Assembly (NCBI RefSeq): GCF_000730625.1
Contig: NZ_BBIT01000019.1
Span: 62,001 to 126,000 of the forward strand
DNA from: Pseudomonas oryzihabitans NBRC 102199
GTDB lineage: Bacteria; Pseudomonadota; Gammaproteobacteria; Pseudomonadales; Pseudomonadaceae
Length of the DNA stretch: 64,000 nucleotides
Reading direction: 5' to 3'
This document shows positions 30,441-39,696 of the stretch, in pieces. The position numbers were made by a program, and so were the translations under genes. Each line of letters begins with the position of its first letter. Within the stretch, counting starts at the first letter, position 1. The notes beneath the pieces were generated by a model. The model saw only the letters and a program-made list of their open reading frames with translations, was not told where the DNA came from and did no database searches.

Positions 30441-31748
30441 ATGGAGCGATCCGGTTCCGTCGAAAAATCCGTAACCCTGAACAAGGCGCAAGGCTCCGGC
30501 CTGCGCCGCCTGGCGAAGCTGCTGGGCCCCGGCATCATCGCGGTGCTGTCCTGGCTGGGCGCCGGGGACCTCATCACCTCCTCGGTGGCGGGCGCCAACT
30601 ACGGCTACGCCATGATGTGGGTGCTGGCGGTGTCCCTGCTGCTGCGCTTTCTCATCGTCAACATCATTGCCCGCTTCCAGCTGTGCAATAACCGCGGCAT
30701 GTCGATCCTGGAAGGCTATGCCCAGCTGCACCCGGCGTTCGCCTGGTTCATGCTCGGCTACGCGCTGCTCATGGGGCACCTGACCAATGCCTATATGCTC
30801 AAGGGCGCGGGCGAAGCCCTGGCCACCCTGCTCCACCTCGACCAGCCGCTGCTCTGCTCGGCGGCGGTGGTGATCGCGGTCTGGCTGCTGGTGGGCCGCA
30901 ATTTCTATGCGCTGATCGAGGGCGTGATGAAACTGCTGCTGGCGGTCATGACGCTGGCGTTCATCACCCTGGCGGTGATGTCGGGTCCGGACCTGGGCGG
31001 CATCCTGCGCGGCACCATCGGCTTCAGCATCCCGCCGGACGAAGGCGTGCACGGCGCCCTGCTGGTCGCCGTATCGGTGATCGGCGCCGTGGCCGGCTCC
31101 ATCGCCAACTTCGTGCATCCCTATGTGATGAAGGAAAAGGGCTGGACCGGCCCGGAACACAAGCGCATCCAGCGCAACGACCTGCTCTTCGCGGTGGTGG
31201 TCGGCATCGTCATCAACCTGGCGATCTGGGTGGTCGGGGTGGAGATCCTCAGACCCAATGGGTTGCAGGTGAACACCCTGAGTGACCTGGGCGCGGCCCT
31301 GGAGCTGTTCTTTGGCGCCGGCGGCTGGGTGATCTTCTTCACCGGGGTCTTCGCCACCCTGTTCGCCAGCGTGGTGGGCAAGACCACCGCCTTTCCCATG
31401 CTGATCACCGACGCCCTGCAACACATCCGTCCGGAGCGCCGCGAACGCTATGGCAAGACCTTTCACAAGGACCCGGCGCACAAGTGGTTCCTGCTCTTCA
31501 TCCTGGTGACGCCGCTGGTGTGGTCGCTGCCGGGCATGCCCGACTTCGTGACCCTGACCATCGGCGTGAATGCCCTCAACATCGTCGGCCTGCCGGTGAT
31601 CTCCCTGGGTCTGCTGATCATGTCCAACCAGAAGTCGCTGCTGGGCGACAGGTACCGCAACAACTGGTTCGAGAACCTGGCGCTGGGCTTCGCCACCCTG
31701 CTGGCGATCTGGGTCGCGATCCAGCTCGGCCTGCAGCTGCTGGGCTAG
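30441..31748 (+). CDS. Nramp-related divalent metal transporter (atypical)
   Basis: This 435-residue inner-membrane protein has about 11 hydrophobic helices and a LeuT/Nramp-like layout. Helix 1 reads LLGPGIIAVLSWLGAGDLITSSVAGANYGY, where canonical Nramp proteins have the metal-binding DPGN motif; here it is GAGD. Helix 6 carries ANFVHPYVM instead of the canonical Ala-Met-Pro-His. It therefore belongs to the Nramp-related branch rather than the manganese/iron importers, and magnesium or another ligand is possible. The ATG at 30441 follows a TAGGAG site. A D-2-hydroxyacid dehydrogenase gene follows by 55 bases on the same strand. Confidence 0.8.
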   Translation: MERSGSVEKSVTLNKAQGSGLRRLAKLLGPGIIAVLSWLGAGDLITSSVAGANYGYAMMWVLAVSLLLRFLIVNIIARFQLCNNRGMSILEGYAQLHPAFAWFMLGYALLMGHLTNAYMLKGAGEALATLLHLDQPLLCSAAVVIAVWLLVGRNFYALIEGVMKLLLAVMTLAFITLAVMSGPDLGGILRGTIGFSIPPDEGVHGALLVAVSVIGAVAGSIANFVHPYVMKEKGWTGPEHKRIQRNDLLFAVVVGIVINLAIWVVGVEILRPNGLQVNTLSDLGAALELFFGAGGWVIFFTGVFATLFASVVGKTTAFPMLITDALQHIRPERRERYGKTFHKDPAHKWFLLFILVTPLVWSLPGMPDFVTLTIGVNALNIVGLPVISLGLLIMSNQKSLLGDRYRNNWFENLALGFATLLAIWVAIQLGLQLLG

Positions 31749-31803
31749 GCCCTCCCCCTTCAGGGGCGGATTCGCCGCCCCTGCCTCTTCAAGGAGTCTA
31801 GAT

Positions 31804-32754
31804 ATGCCTGAACAGAACGAACGTCCGCTGCTGCTGCAGGTAGGTCCGCTGTTGCCTGCCCTGCAGGACGCCCTGAATTCACGCCATGAGGTGCTGCGGC
31901 TCTGGGAAGCACCCGATCAGGCCGCCCTGCTCGCCGCGCGTGGGCGGGACGTGGTGGCCCTGGTCACCTCCGGCGTGCACGGTGCGACACGCGAGTTGAT
32001 GAGCGCCCTGCCCGGCCTGCAGGCGGTGTTCAGCTTCGGGGTGGGCTACGACAGCATCGACATCGCCGCGGCACGGGATCTGGGCGTGGTGGTGAGCAAC
32101 ACGCCTGGCGTGCTGGACGACTGCGTCGCCGATACCGCCTTCGCCCTGCTGATCGACGTGGCACGGGGCATCAGCGCCGCGGATCGTTTCGTGCGCCGCG
32201 GCGATTGGCGGCAGGGCAAGTTTCCGTTGACCTCGCGCCTGGCCGGCAAGACCTGCGGCATCGTCGGCCTGGGCAACATCGGCAAGAGCATCGCCCGGCG
32301 GGCAGAAGCTTTCGGCATGGAGGTGGCCTATCACGGACGCCAACCGCAGCCGGACGTCCCCTATCGTTATCACGCCGAGCTGGAAGACTTGGCGGAGGCG
32401 GCGGATTTCCTCGTCCTGTCGCTGCCCGGCGGACCGGCCACCGACAAGCTGGTCGACGCCCGGATCCTCGACGCCCTGGGACCACACGGCTATCTCATCA
32501 ATATCGCCCGCGGCAGCGTGGTCGACGAGCCCGCCCTGGTGGCCGCCTTGCAAGCGGGCAGCCTGGGTGGCGCCGGCCTGGATGTCTTCGCCGAGGAGCC
32601 CGAAGTGCCCGCGGCCCTGCTGGCGCTGGACAACGTGGTGCTCACCCCGCACCTCGGCAGCGGCACCCACGAGACCCGCCAGGCCATGGCCGACCTGGTG
32701 CTGGCCAACGTGGAGCGCTATTTCGCCGAGGGGCGCTTGGTCACGCCGGTCTGA
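31804..32754 (+). CDS. D-isomer-specific 2-hydroxyacid dehydrogenase
   Basis: This 316-residue NAD(P)H-dependent reductase belongs to the glyoxylate/hydroxypyruvate/2-ketogluconate reductase group. The Rossmann motif is GIVGLGNIGKSIARRAEAFGM. Catalytic elements are the Arg in NIARGSVVDEPAL, the Glu in DVFAEEPEVP and the His in TPHLGSGTHETR. The exact substrate cannot be fixed from sequence. An AAGGAG ribosome binding site precedes the ATG. It may be cotranscribed with the Nramp-like gene just upstream. Confidence 0.88.
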   Translation: MPEQNERPLLLQVGPLLPALQDALNSRHEVLRLWEAPDQAALLAARGRDVVALVTSGVHGATRELMSALPGLQAVFSFGVGYDSIDIAAARDLGVVVSNTPGVLDDCVADTAFALLIDVARGISAADRFVRRGDWRQGKFPLTSRLAGKTCGIVGLGNIGKSIARRAEAFGMEVAYHGRQPQPDVPYRYHAELEDLAEAADFLVLSLPGGPATDKLVDARILDALGPHGYLINIARGSVVDEPALVAALQAGSLGGAGLDVFAEEPEVPAALLALDNVVLTPHLGSGTHETRQAMADLVLANVERYFAEGRLVTPV

Positions 32755-32771
32755 CGGATGCGAACCGCGGG

Positions 32772-33230
32772 TTACTCGATGGCCGGCAGGGTCTTGCCGC
32801 GGATGCGGCGCGCCAGGGAGTCGTAGATCTCGCGGCAGCCTTCGGCCCAGAAGCGGTCGGGATCGTCCTGGGGTTCGAGGGCGACGGAGAATTCGCCCTC
32901 GCGCTCCTTCAGCACGAAGTGGTCGTTGGTATAGAAGAAGGACAGGCCGATGGCGAAGGTCTGGGGCGTGCCGGCGAGGTCATCGACGATCACCGTGAGG
33001 TCATAGCGGGCATAGACCTCCAGTTCGCGCACGATATTGCCATCCACGCGCTTTTCCAGGCCCAGCCCGGCATCCACCTGATCGGCCGGGGTGAGGCCCA
33101 GGTAGCGGGTGAAGCAGTCCGGCAATTCATGCAGGCGGCGCTCCAGTCCCTGCCAATAGGCTTCTTCCCGCTCGGCCGCCTTGCTCAGCGCCTGACTCAA
33201 TGCCTGATATCGTTCCATTGCCGTTCCCAT
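32772..33230 (-). CDS. Conserved protein of unknown function
   Basis: This 152-residue soluble acidic protein has no signal peptide, membrane helix or motif that I recognise. The N-terminal third is helical and charged; the middle shows alternating hydrophobic strands (DLTVIVDDLAGTPQTFAIGLSFFYTND). It lies convergent to the hydroxyacid dehydrogenase gene and downstream of a LysR gene on the same strand. The start is uncertain: the second ATG, 12 bases in, has a GGGAAC ahead of it and may be the true start. Codon use looks like that of neighbouring genes. Confidence 0.65.
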   Translation of the reverse strand: MGTAMERYQALSQALSKAAEREEAYWQGLERRLHELPDCFTRYLGLTPADQVDAGLGLEKRVDGNIVRELEVYARYDLTVIVDDLAGTPQTFAIGLSFFYTNDHFVLKEREGEFSVALEPQDDPDRFWAEGCREIYDSLARRIRGKTLPAIE

Positions 33231-33316
33231 CTGTTCACTGGAGGCCGTCGACGGACGACCGACAGCTCTGAGACCCCAGCCGGATCCCGGGGTGCCGCAC
33301 CGATCGGCAACGGGCT

Positions 33317-34273
33317 TCAGGGCGTCGGCCAGCCCAGCACTGGCATGCGGGTTTCACCCAGCAGGAAGTCGCGATTGGCGTCGGTGCAGGCGCGCAGGTA
33401 GTCGGTCACCAGGGTGATGCGCCGCAGGCGGCGCAGGTCTTCGCGGTAATAGAGCCAGAATTGCCGGGTGATCTGGATCTGCTCTGGCAGCAGCGCCACC
33501 AGCCGCGGATCGGGCTCGGCGACAAAGCACGGCAGGATGGCCAGGGCGTGCCCGCACAGGGCCGCCTGGTACTGGGCGATCACGCTGGTGCTGCGCAGGC
33601 CGCTGCTGGCCTCGGGCAGGATCCGCTCCAGATAGAGCAGCTCGGGGCTGAAGGCGAGATCGTCGACGTAGGTGATGAATCTATGGCGCTGCAGATCGGC
33701 CAGCTGCGCGATGGGCGGATGGCTGGCCAGGTAGTCGGCGGTGGCATAGAGCCGCAGGCGGTAGTCGCACAGCTTGCGACAGACGTAGGGCCCGCGCTCG
33801 GGCCGCTCCAGGGTGATGGCGATGTCGGCTTCGCGGCGCGAGAGATTGACGAAGTGCGGCACCGGCAGCACCTCCAGGGTGATGCCCGGATAGCGATCCT
33901 GGAAGAAACTCAGCTGGGGCGCGACGAAGTAGCTGCCGAAGCCTTCGGTGGCGCCGATGCGCACCTGGCCGGAAGGCGCCAGCCGGGTATCGGAGATCTG
34001 CTCGCAGGCGGTCTGCAGGGTGCTCTCCAGGGTTTCCGCGTGCACCAGCAGGCGCTGGCCTTCCATGGTGAGGCTGAAGCCGGTGCTGCGCGACTTCTCG
34101 AACAGCAGCGCGCCCAGCGCCTTTTCCAGGGCGGCGATCCGCCGCGACACGGTGGTGTAGTCGACCCCCAGGCGCCGGGCGGCCGCGCTGGCCTTCTGGG
34201 TGCGCGCCACTTCGAGGAAGAATCTGAGGTCGTCCCAGTCGAGACGCGCAGCCGGGTTATTGGATTTTTGCAT
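33317..34273 (-). CDS. LysR-family transcriptional regulator
   Basis: This 318-residue regulator has an N-terminal winged helix-turn-helix (LDWDDLRFFLEVARTQKASAAARRLGVDYTTVSRRIAALE) and a C-terminal periplasmic-binding-like effector domain. It is divergent from the valine-degradation operon starting at 34482 and probably controls it, as is usual for LysR genes placed this way. P. aeruginosa uses an AraC-type MmsR at the corresponding locus, so this would be a different regulator type. Two direct repeats 21 bases apart in the shared intergenic region are candidate binding sites. Confidence 0.9.
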   Translation of the reverse strand: MQKSNNPAARLDWDDLRFFLEVARTQKASAAARRLGVDYTTVSRRIAALEKALGALLFEKSRSTGFSLTMEGQRLLVHAETLESTLQTACEQISDTRLAPSGQVRIGATEGFGSYFVAPQLSFFQDRYPGITLEVLPVPHFVNLSRREADIAITLERPERGPYVCRKLCDYRLRLYATADYLASHPPIAQLADLQRHRFITYVDDLAFSPELLYLERILPEASSGLRSTSVIAQYQAALCGHALAILPCFVAEPDPRLVALLPEQIQITRQFWLYYREDLRRLRRITLVTDYLRACTDANRDFLLGETRMPVLGWPTP

Positions 34274-34286
34274 ATCGGTCGGGCGT

Positions 34287-34325
34287 TTTTGTCGGAAGCC
34301 AGGAGACTTTTGCCGGAACTATACT
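34287..34325 (+). promoter_or_regulatory. Direct repeats and -10 box upstream of the valine operon
   Basis: TTTTGTCGGAA (34287-34297) and TTTTGCCGGAA (34308-34318) are 21 bases apart, two helical turns, and are followed by TATACT (34320-34325) with no good -35. This layout suits an activator-dependent promoter, probably bound by the divergent LysR protein. Confidence 0.5.
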
Positions 34326-34374
34326 GCTTACCAGGTCGCGTCACGAGCGGTGATGGCGCGAACCTCTGCTAGCC

Positions 34375-34386
34375 AACAACAATAAC
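34375..34386 (+). promoter_or_regulatory. A-rich Hfq/Crc-type motif in the valine operon leader
   Basis: AACAACAATAAC contains the AANAANAA motif recognised by Hfq/Crc. It lies just before the start of the short upstream reading frame at 34399, consistent with catabolite repression of amino acid catabolism. Confidence 0.55.
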
Positions 34387-34398
34387 GAGCAGGCCACC

Positions 34399-34485
34399 AT
34401 GACCCACCCTTACGCCCCATCCCGGCGCCAGGCCGGACGCTGCCCTTCCCTCCCGCCCCTGCAGGCCGCGGGGTATCGCCCATGA
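34399..34485 (+). CDS. Putative 28-residue upstream reading frame
   Basis: An ATG with GAGCAGG ahead of it opens a 28-codon frame, starting MTHPYAPSRRQ, whose TGA overlaps the ATG of the acyl-CoA synthetase gene as ATGA. It is Pro/Arg/Ala-rich and lacks runs of valine or leucine codons, so classical attenuation is unlikely. Translational coupling to the next gene is more plausible. It could also be untranslated leader. Confidence 0.4.
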   Translation: MTHPYAPSRRQAGRCPSLPPLQAAGYRP

Positions 34486-36215
34486 CGGCCGGCGACGCCT
34501 TTCGCGAAGCGCGGGACTTCCTGCTGCGCCATCGCACCGACTACGCCACCGCCGTCCGCGATTTCCGCTGGCCGCAACTGGAACAGTTCAACTGGGCGCT
34601 GGACCATTTCGATCGCCTTGCAGAGGAGCATGCCGGTCCGGCGCTGTGGCGCCTCGACGCCGAGGGCCGGGAAGAGCGCTACAGCTTCGCCGAGTTGCGC
34701 CAGGCGTCGAATCGCACCGCCAATTTCCTGCGCGCCCAGGGTGTGCGCCGCGGCGAACGCATCCTGGTGATGCTGGGCAACGAGGTGGCGCTGTGGGAGA
34801 CGCTGCTCGGCGCCTTCAAGCTGGGCGCCGTGGTGGTGCCCGCCACCACTCTGCTCAGCGACGCCGATCTGCAGGATCGGGTGCAGCGCGGGCGCATCGC
34901 CCACCTGGTGGTGGGCAGCGCCCACACGGAGCGTTGCGCCAGTCTGGATGCCGGCCTCACCCGCATCTGCGTCGGGGCGCCGGTGCCCGGCTGGCAGTCC
35001 TATGCGCCGGCCGCCTGTGCCAGCGACTTCCTGCCGGATGGCCCGACCCTCGCCACGGATCCGCTGCTGCTCTACTTCACCTCGGGGACCACCTCGCGGC
35101 CCAAGCTGGTGCTGCACAGTCACAGCAGCTATCCGGTCGGGCACCTGTCCACCCTGTATTGGATCGGTCTGCAACCGGGCGATGTGCACCTCAACATCTC
35201 GTCCCCCGGTTGGGCCAAGCATGCCTGGAGTTGCGTCTTCGCGCCCTGGAACGCCGGCGCTTGCGTGTTCATCCATGACGTGCCGCGCTTCAAGCCCCAG
35301 GCGCTGCTGGAGGTGCTGGCGCGCTATCCGGTCACCAGCCTCTGCGCGCCGCCCACGGTGTGGCGGATGCTGATCCAGGAGGATCTCGCCGCCTACCGCG
35401 AGCGCCTGCAGCTCCGCGAGCTGGTCGGCGCGGGCGAACCGCTCAATCCCGAGATCATCGACAGCCTGCAGGCGGCCTGGGGGCTGACCCTGAGAGATGG
35501 GTTCGGCCAGTCGGAAACCACCGCCCTGGTGGGCAACACCCCCGGACAGCCGCTCAAGCCGGGCTCCATGGGGCGCCCGCTGCCCGGGTGTCACATCGCG
35601 CTGCTGGATGCCGATGGCCGGCCGGGCGACGATGGCGAGGTGGCCCTGGCCCTGCAGCCACGGCCGGCCGGGCTGATGCTGGGCTACGAAGACAGCCCGG
35701 AAAAGACCGCCGAGGTGATGCGCGACGGCCATTACCGCACCGGCGATACCGCGGTGCGTGACGTCGAGGGCTATATCACCTTCGTCGGCCGCGCCGATGA
35801 CGTCTTCAAGTCGGCGGACTACCGCATCAGCCCCTTCGAACTGGAGAGCGCCTTGATCGAGCACCCGGCGGTGATGGAGGTGGCGGTGGTGCCCAGCCCC
35901 GACCCCCTGCGCCTCAATGTGCCCAAGGCCTTCGTCATCCTGGCCGCCGGCCACGCGCCTTCGCCTGAACTCGCGCAAGAGCTGCTCGGCTTCGCCCGCG
36001 GCTGCCTGTCGCCCTACAAGCGGGTGCGCCGCCTGCAATTCGTCAGCGAATTGCCCAAGACGCTGTCCGGCAAGATCCGCCGCATCGAGTTGCGCCTCGG
36101 CGAGGCCCAACGCCGCGCCAGCGGCAGCGCCGATCTCCACGACTACGCCGAAGAAGACTTCGCCGCCCACCCTGCCCCGGCCACCCCGGCTACCGCTCAG
36201 GAATCCCTGTCATGA
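34482..36215 (+). CDS. AMP-dependent acyl-CoA synthetase
   Basis: This 577-residue ANL-superfamily enzyme activates a carboxylic acid to its CoA thioester through an acyl-adenylate. The ATP-binding P-loop is [18 protein letters not shown], the A5 motif DGFGQSETT, the A8 motif [23 protein letters not shown], and the C-terminal catalytic lysine lies in [10 protein letters not shown]. It resembles short- and medium-chain acyl-CoA ligases. It is the first gene of the valine-degradation operon, so isobutyrate or propionate is a likely substrate by context only. Its stop overlaps the mmsA start by ATGA. Confidence 0.9.
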   Translation: MTAGDAFREARDFLLRHRTDYATAVRDFRWPQLEQFNWALDHFDRLAEEHAGPALWRLDAEGREERYSFAELRQASNRTANFLRAQGVRRGERILVMLGNEVALWETLLGAFKLGAVVVPATTLLSDADLQDRVQRGRIAHLVVGSAHTERCASLDAGLTRICVGAPVPGWQSYAPAACASDFLPDGPTLATDPLLLYFTSGTTSRPKLVLHSHSSYPVGHLSTLYWIGLQPGDVHLNISSPGWAKHAWSCVFAPWNAGACVFIHDVPRFKPQALLEVLARYPVTSLCAPPTVWRMLIQEDLAAYRERLQLRELVGAGEPLNPEIIDSLQAAWGLTLRDGFGQSETTALVGNTPGQPLKPGSMGRPLPGCHIALLDADGRPGDDGEVALALQPRPAGLMLGYEDSPEKTAEVMRDGHYRTGDTAVRDVEGYITFVGRADDVFKSADYRISPFELESALIEHPAVMEVAVVPSPDPLRLNVPKAFVILAAGHAPSPELAQELLGFARGCLSPYKRVRRLQFVSELPKTLSGKIRRIELRLGEAQRRASGSADLHDYAEEDFAAHPAPATPATAQESLS

Positions 36216-37726
36216 TCCAGACCGCCATCAAAGACGTGCCGCTGCTGATCGACGGCCAGTTCGTCTCCTCCACCAGCCGCGAAAGCCGCGAGGTGATCAA
36301 TCCGGCGACCCAGGAGGTGCTGGCGCGGGTGCCCTTCGCCACCGCCGAGGAGGTGCAGCGCGCCGTGGCCAGTGCCAAGGCGGCCTTCGCCACCTGGCGC
36401 AAGACGCCCATCGGCGCCCGGGCGCGCATCTTCCTGCGCTATCAGCAGCTGATCCGCGAGCACATGAGCGAACTGGCCGCGCTGCTCACCGCCGAACAGG
36501 GCAAGACCCTGGCCGACGCCGAGGGCGATGTCTTCCGCGGCCTGGAGGTGGTGGAGCACGCGGCGGCCATCGGCAACTTGCAGCTGGGCGAACTGGCCAA
36601 CAATGTCGCCAGCGGGGTGGACACCTACACCCTGCTGCAACCCCTGGGCGTGTGCGCCGGCATCACCCCCTTCAACTTCCCGGCGATGATTCCGCTGTGG
36701 ATGTTTCCCATGGCCATTGCCTGCGGCAACACCTTTGTCCTCAAGCCGTCGGAGCAGGATCCGCTGGTGACCATGCGCCTGGCCGAATTGGCACTGGAAG
36801 CCGGGGTGCCGCCCGGGGTGCTCAACGTGGTCCATGGCGGACCGGCGGTGGTGGACGCCCTCTGCGATCATCCGGACATCAAGGCGCTGTCCTTTGTCGG
36901 CTCCACCCGCGTGGGCACCCACGTCTATCGCCGCGCCAGCGAAGCCGGCAAGCGCGTCCAGTGCATGATGGGCGCCAAGAATCACGCGGTGGTGATGCCC
37001 GACGCGCCCCGCGAGCAGACGCTGGCCAACCTGGTGGGCGCCGCCTTCGGCGCGGCCGGTCAGCGCTGCATGGCGGTCTCGGTGGTGGTGCTGGTGGGCG
37101 AAGCCAATAGCTGGGTGCCGGACCTGGTGGCCAAGGCGCGCAGCCTCAACGTGGGTGCGGGTCACGAGCACGGCACCGACGTCGGCCCGCTGATCTCCTG
37201 CCAGGCGCTGGACCGGGTCAGCGGCCTGATCGAGCGCGGCGTGAGCGAAGGCGCGACCCTGGAGCTGGACGGTCGCAACATCCAGGTCGAGCGCTACGAG
37301 AAGGGCAACTTCGTTGGCCCGACGCTGTTCTCTGGGGTGACCACCGACATGACCCTGTATCGCGAAGAGCTGTTCGGACCGGTGCTCTGCGTGATGCACG
37401 CGGCCACCCTCGACGAGGCCATCGCCCTGATCAACGCCAACCCCAATGGCAACGGCGTCGCCCTCTTCACGCGCTCCGGCGCCGCGGCGCGGCGCTTCCA
37501 GGAAGACATCGACGTCGGCCAGGTCGGCATCAACGTGCCCATCCCGGTGCCGGTGCCGCTGTTCTCCTTCAGCGGTTCGCGCGCCTCCAAGCTGGGCGAC
37601 CTGGGGCCCTATGGCAAGCAGGCGGTGCTCTTCTATACCCAGACCAAGACCATCACCACGCGCTGGCCCGACGAGCAGGACGTCGGCAGCGCCGGGGTCG
37701 TCAACACCACCATCACCCTCAAGTAA
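36212..37726 (+). CDS. mmsA: Methylmalonate-semialdehyde dehydrogenase (CoA-acylating)
   Basis: This 504-residue aldehyde dehydrogenase converts methylmalonate semialdehyde to propionyl-CoA, the final valine-specific step. The catalytic cysteine is Cys286 in [33 protein letters not shown] and [12 protein letters not shown] are the NAD-binding signatures typical of MmsA. The length is standard. It is translationally coupled to the upstream synthetase and followed 13 bases later by mmsB. Confidence 0.96.
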   Translation: MIQTAIKDVPLLIDGQFVSSTSRESREVINPATQEVLARVPFATAEEVQRAVASAKAAFATWRKTPIGARARIFLRYQQLIREHMSELAALLTAEQGKTLADAEGDVFRGLEVVEHAAAIGNLQLGELANNVASGVDTYTLLQPLGVCAGITPFNFPAMIPLWMFPMAIACGNTFVLKPSEQDPLVTMRLAELALEAGVPPGVLNVVHGGPAVVDALCDHPDIKALSFVGSTRVGTHVYRRASEAGKRVQCMMGAKNHAVVMPDAPREQTLANLVGAAFGAAGQRCMAVSVVVLVGEANSWVPDLVAKARSLNVGAGHEHGTDVGPLISCQALDRVSGLIERGVSEGATLELDGRNIQVERYEKGNFVGPTLFSGVTTDMTLYREELFGPVLCVMHAATLDEAIALINANPNGNGVALFTRSGAAARRFQEDIDVGQVGINVPIPVPVPLFSFSGSRASKLGDLGPYGKQAVLFYTQTKTITTRWPDEQDVGSAGVVNTTITLK

Positions 37727-37739
37727 GGGAGACGCCAGC

Positions 37740-38636
37740 ATGCATCTGGGATTTCTGGGACTGGGCAACATGGGCGCGCCCATGGCCCGCAACCTGCTCA
37801 AGGCCGGCCATCAGCTGACCGTCTATGACCTTTCCACCGCCGCCCTCGAAGCGCTGCGCGCCGAAGGCGCCGAGGTCGCCGCCTCGCCCACCGCCGTCGC
37901 CGAGAGCGGCGCGGAAGTGATCATCACCATGCTGCCCGCGGCTGCCCATGTGAAGACGGTTTATCTGGGCGACGACGGGCTGATCGCTCGGGCCCGACCG
38001 GGCACCCTGCTGATCGATTCCTCCACCATCGATCCGCTCAGCGCCCGGGCGGTGGCCAGCGCCGCCGCCGAGCGCGGTCTGGAATTGCTGGACGCACCGG
38101 TCTCCGGCGGCACCGGCGGCGCCGCGGCGGGCACCCTCACCTTCATGGTCGGCGGCAGCGAAGCCGGCTTCCAGCGCGCCCAGCCACTATTGGCCGCCAT
38201 GGGCCGCAACCTGGTGCACTGCGGCGCCAGCGGCAACGGCCAGGTGGCCAAGGTGGCCAACAACCTGCTGCTGGGCATCTCCATGATCGGGGTGGCCGAG
38301 GCCATGGCCCTGGGCACCCGCCTGGGCATGGACGCCAAGACCCTGGCCGGAGTGATCAATACCAGCAGCGGGCGCTGCTGGAGTTCGGAGGTCAACAACC
38401 CCTATCCGGACGTACTGCCCCAGGCGCCGGCCTCGCGCGGCTACCAGGGCGGCTTCGCCGCCGACCTCATGCTCAAGGACCTGGGCCTCGCCACCGAGGC
38501 GGCGCGCGCCGTGCAGCAGCCGGTGATCCTCGGCGCAGTGGCGCAACAGCTCTACCAGAGATTCAGCCGCGCGGGTGGCGGCGGGCTGGATTTCTCGGCC
38601 ATCATCCAGGACTACCTGGACGAGGACGGTGCATGA
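37740..38636 (+). CDS. mmsB: 3-hydroxyisobutyrate dehydrogenase
   Basis: This 298-residue beta-hydroxyacid dehydrogenase oxidises 3-hydroxyisobutyrate to methylmalonate semialdehyde with NAD. The N-terminal GFLGLGNMGAPMARNL motif binds NAD. DAPVSGGTGGAAAGTLTFMVGG is the substrate-binding signature, and the catalytic lysine lies in GQVAKVANNLLLG. The ATG at 37740 follows GGGAGA. The stop overlaps the start of the next gene by ATGA, giving tight coupling through the operon. Confidence 0.96.
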   Translation: MHLGFLGLGNMGAPMARNLLKAGHQLTVYDLSTAALEALRAEGAEVAASPTAVAESGAEVIITMLPAAAHVKTVYLGDDGLIARARPGTLLIDSSTIDPLSARAVASAAAERGLELLDAPVSGGTGGAAAGTLTFMVGGSEAGFQRAQPLLAAMGRNLVHCGASGNGQVAKVANNLLLGISMIGVAEAMALGTRLGMDAKTLAGVINTSSGRCWSSEVNNPYPDVLPQAPASRGYQGGFAADLMLKDLGLATEAARAVQQPVILGAVAQQLYQRFSRAGGGGLDFSAIIQDYLDEDGA

Positions 38637-39685
38637 GCGACGCCAAGGTGCTGTTGGAAAGACGCGGCGGGGTCGGCTACCTGACCCTTGATCGCCCGGC
38701 CGGGCTCAATGCCCTGGATCTGGACATGGTGCGCGCCCTGCATGGGGCGCTGCGCGAGTGGGAGCAGGACCCGGGCGTGCGGGTGATCGTGCTCCGCGGC
38801 AACGGGCCCAAGGCCTTCTGCGCCGGCGGCGATGTGCGGGCCCTGTACGACAGCTACCAGCGCGGCGATGACCTGCACCTGACCTTCTTCACCGAGGAAT
38901 ACGCCCTCGACCTGGCGCTGCACCGCTATCCCAAGCCGGTGCTGGCCCTGGCCCAGGGGCTGGTGCTGGGCGGCGGCATGGGCCTGGTGCAGGCGGCGCG
39001 GCTGCGGATCGTCAGCGAGCGCACCCGCATGGCCATGCCGGAAACCGCCATTGGCTATTTCCCCGATGTCGGCGCCAGCCATTTCCTGCCGCGCCTGCCC
39101 GACCACCTGGGTCTCTATCTGGGGCTGACCGGCGTGCAGATCGGTCCGGCCGATGCCCTGGCCGCCGGCCTGGCCGATGTCTTCATTCCCGAAGCGGCCA
39201 ACGCCGACCTGCTGCAGCGCCTGGAGGCAGCCACTGCCCAGGGCCCCACCGACCTGGCCGCCCTGCTGCAGGAATTCGCCGCGGCGCCGGCCGAAGCCGC
39301 GCGCCTGACCGATCTGCGCCCGGCCATCGCCGAGCACTTCGCGGCGGCCACCGTCGAGGAGCTGCGCGCCAGCCTGGAGGCGGAGCAGCGCCCCGCCTAT
39401 CTCGACTGGGCGCAGGAGACCCTCGCCACCCTGGACGCCCGTTCGCCGCTGGCGGTCGCCACCGCCCTGGAGTTGCTGCGCCAGGGCGGCGGGCTGTCGC
39501 TGGAACAGTGCTTCGCCCTGGAGCTGCACCTGGATCGCCGCTGGTTCGAAAAGGGCGAGATCGTCGAGGGGGTGCGCGCCATGCTGGTGGACAAGGACCG
39601 CACGCCGCACTGGAATCCGGCCCGCTGGCAGGACCTGGATCCACGCCGCGTCGCTGCCTTTTTCGCCGATTTTCGCCATTCCTGA
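38633..39685 (+). CDS. 3-hydroxyisobutyryl-CoA hydrolase (crotonase family)
   Basis: This 350-residue crotonase-fold protein has [32 protein letters not shown] and [21 protein letters not shown]. The 350-residue length and the PETAIG-x-FPDVG stretch point to the hydrolase (HIBCH type) rather than to a 260-residue enoyl-CoA hydratase. It would release 3-hydroxyisobutyrate for MmsB. It overlaps mmsB by 4 bases. Many databases call such genes enoyl-CoA hydratase/isomerase, so names may differ. Confidence 0.85.
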   Translation: MSDAKVLLERRGGVGYLTLDRPAGLNALDLDMVRALHGALREWEQDPGVRVIVLRGNGPKAFCAGGDVRALYDSYQRGDDLHLTFFTEEYALDLALHRYPKPVLALAQGLVLGGGMGLVQAARLRIVSERTRMAMPETAIGYFPDVGASHFLPRLPDHLGLYLGLTGVQIGPADALAAGLADVFIPEAANADLLQRLEAATAQGPTDLAALLQEFAAAPAEAARLTDLRPAIAEHFAAATVEELRASLEAEQRPAYLDWAQETLATLDARSPLAVATALELLRQGGGLSLEQCFALELHLDRRWFEKGEIVEGVRAMLVDKDRTPHWNPARWQDLDPRRVAAFFADFRHS

Positions 39686-39696
39686 GGGAGGCTCCC

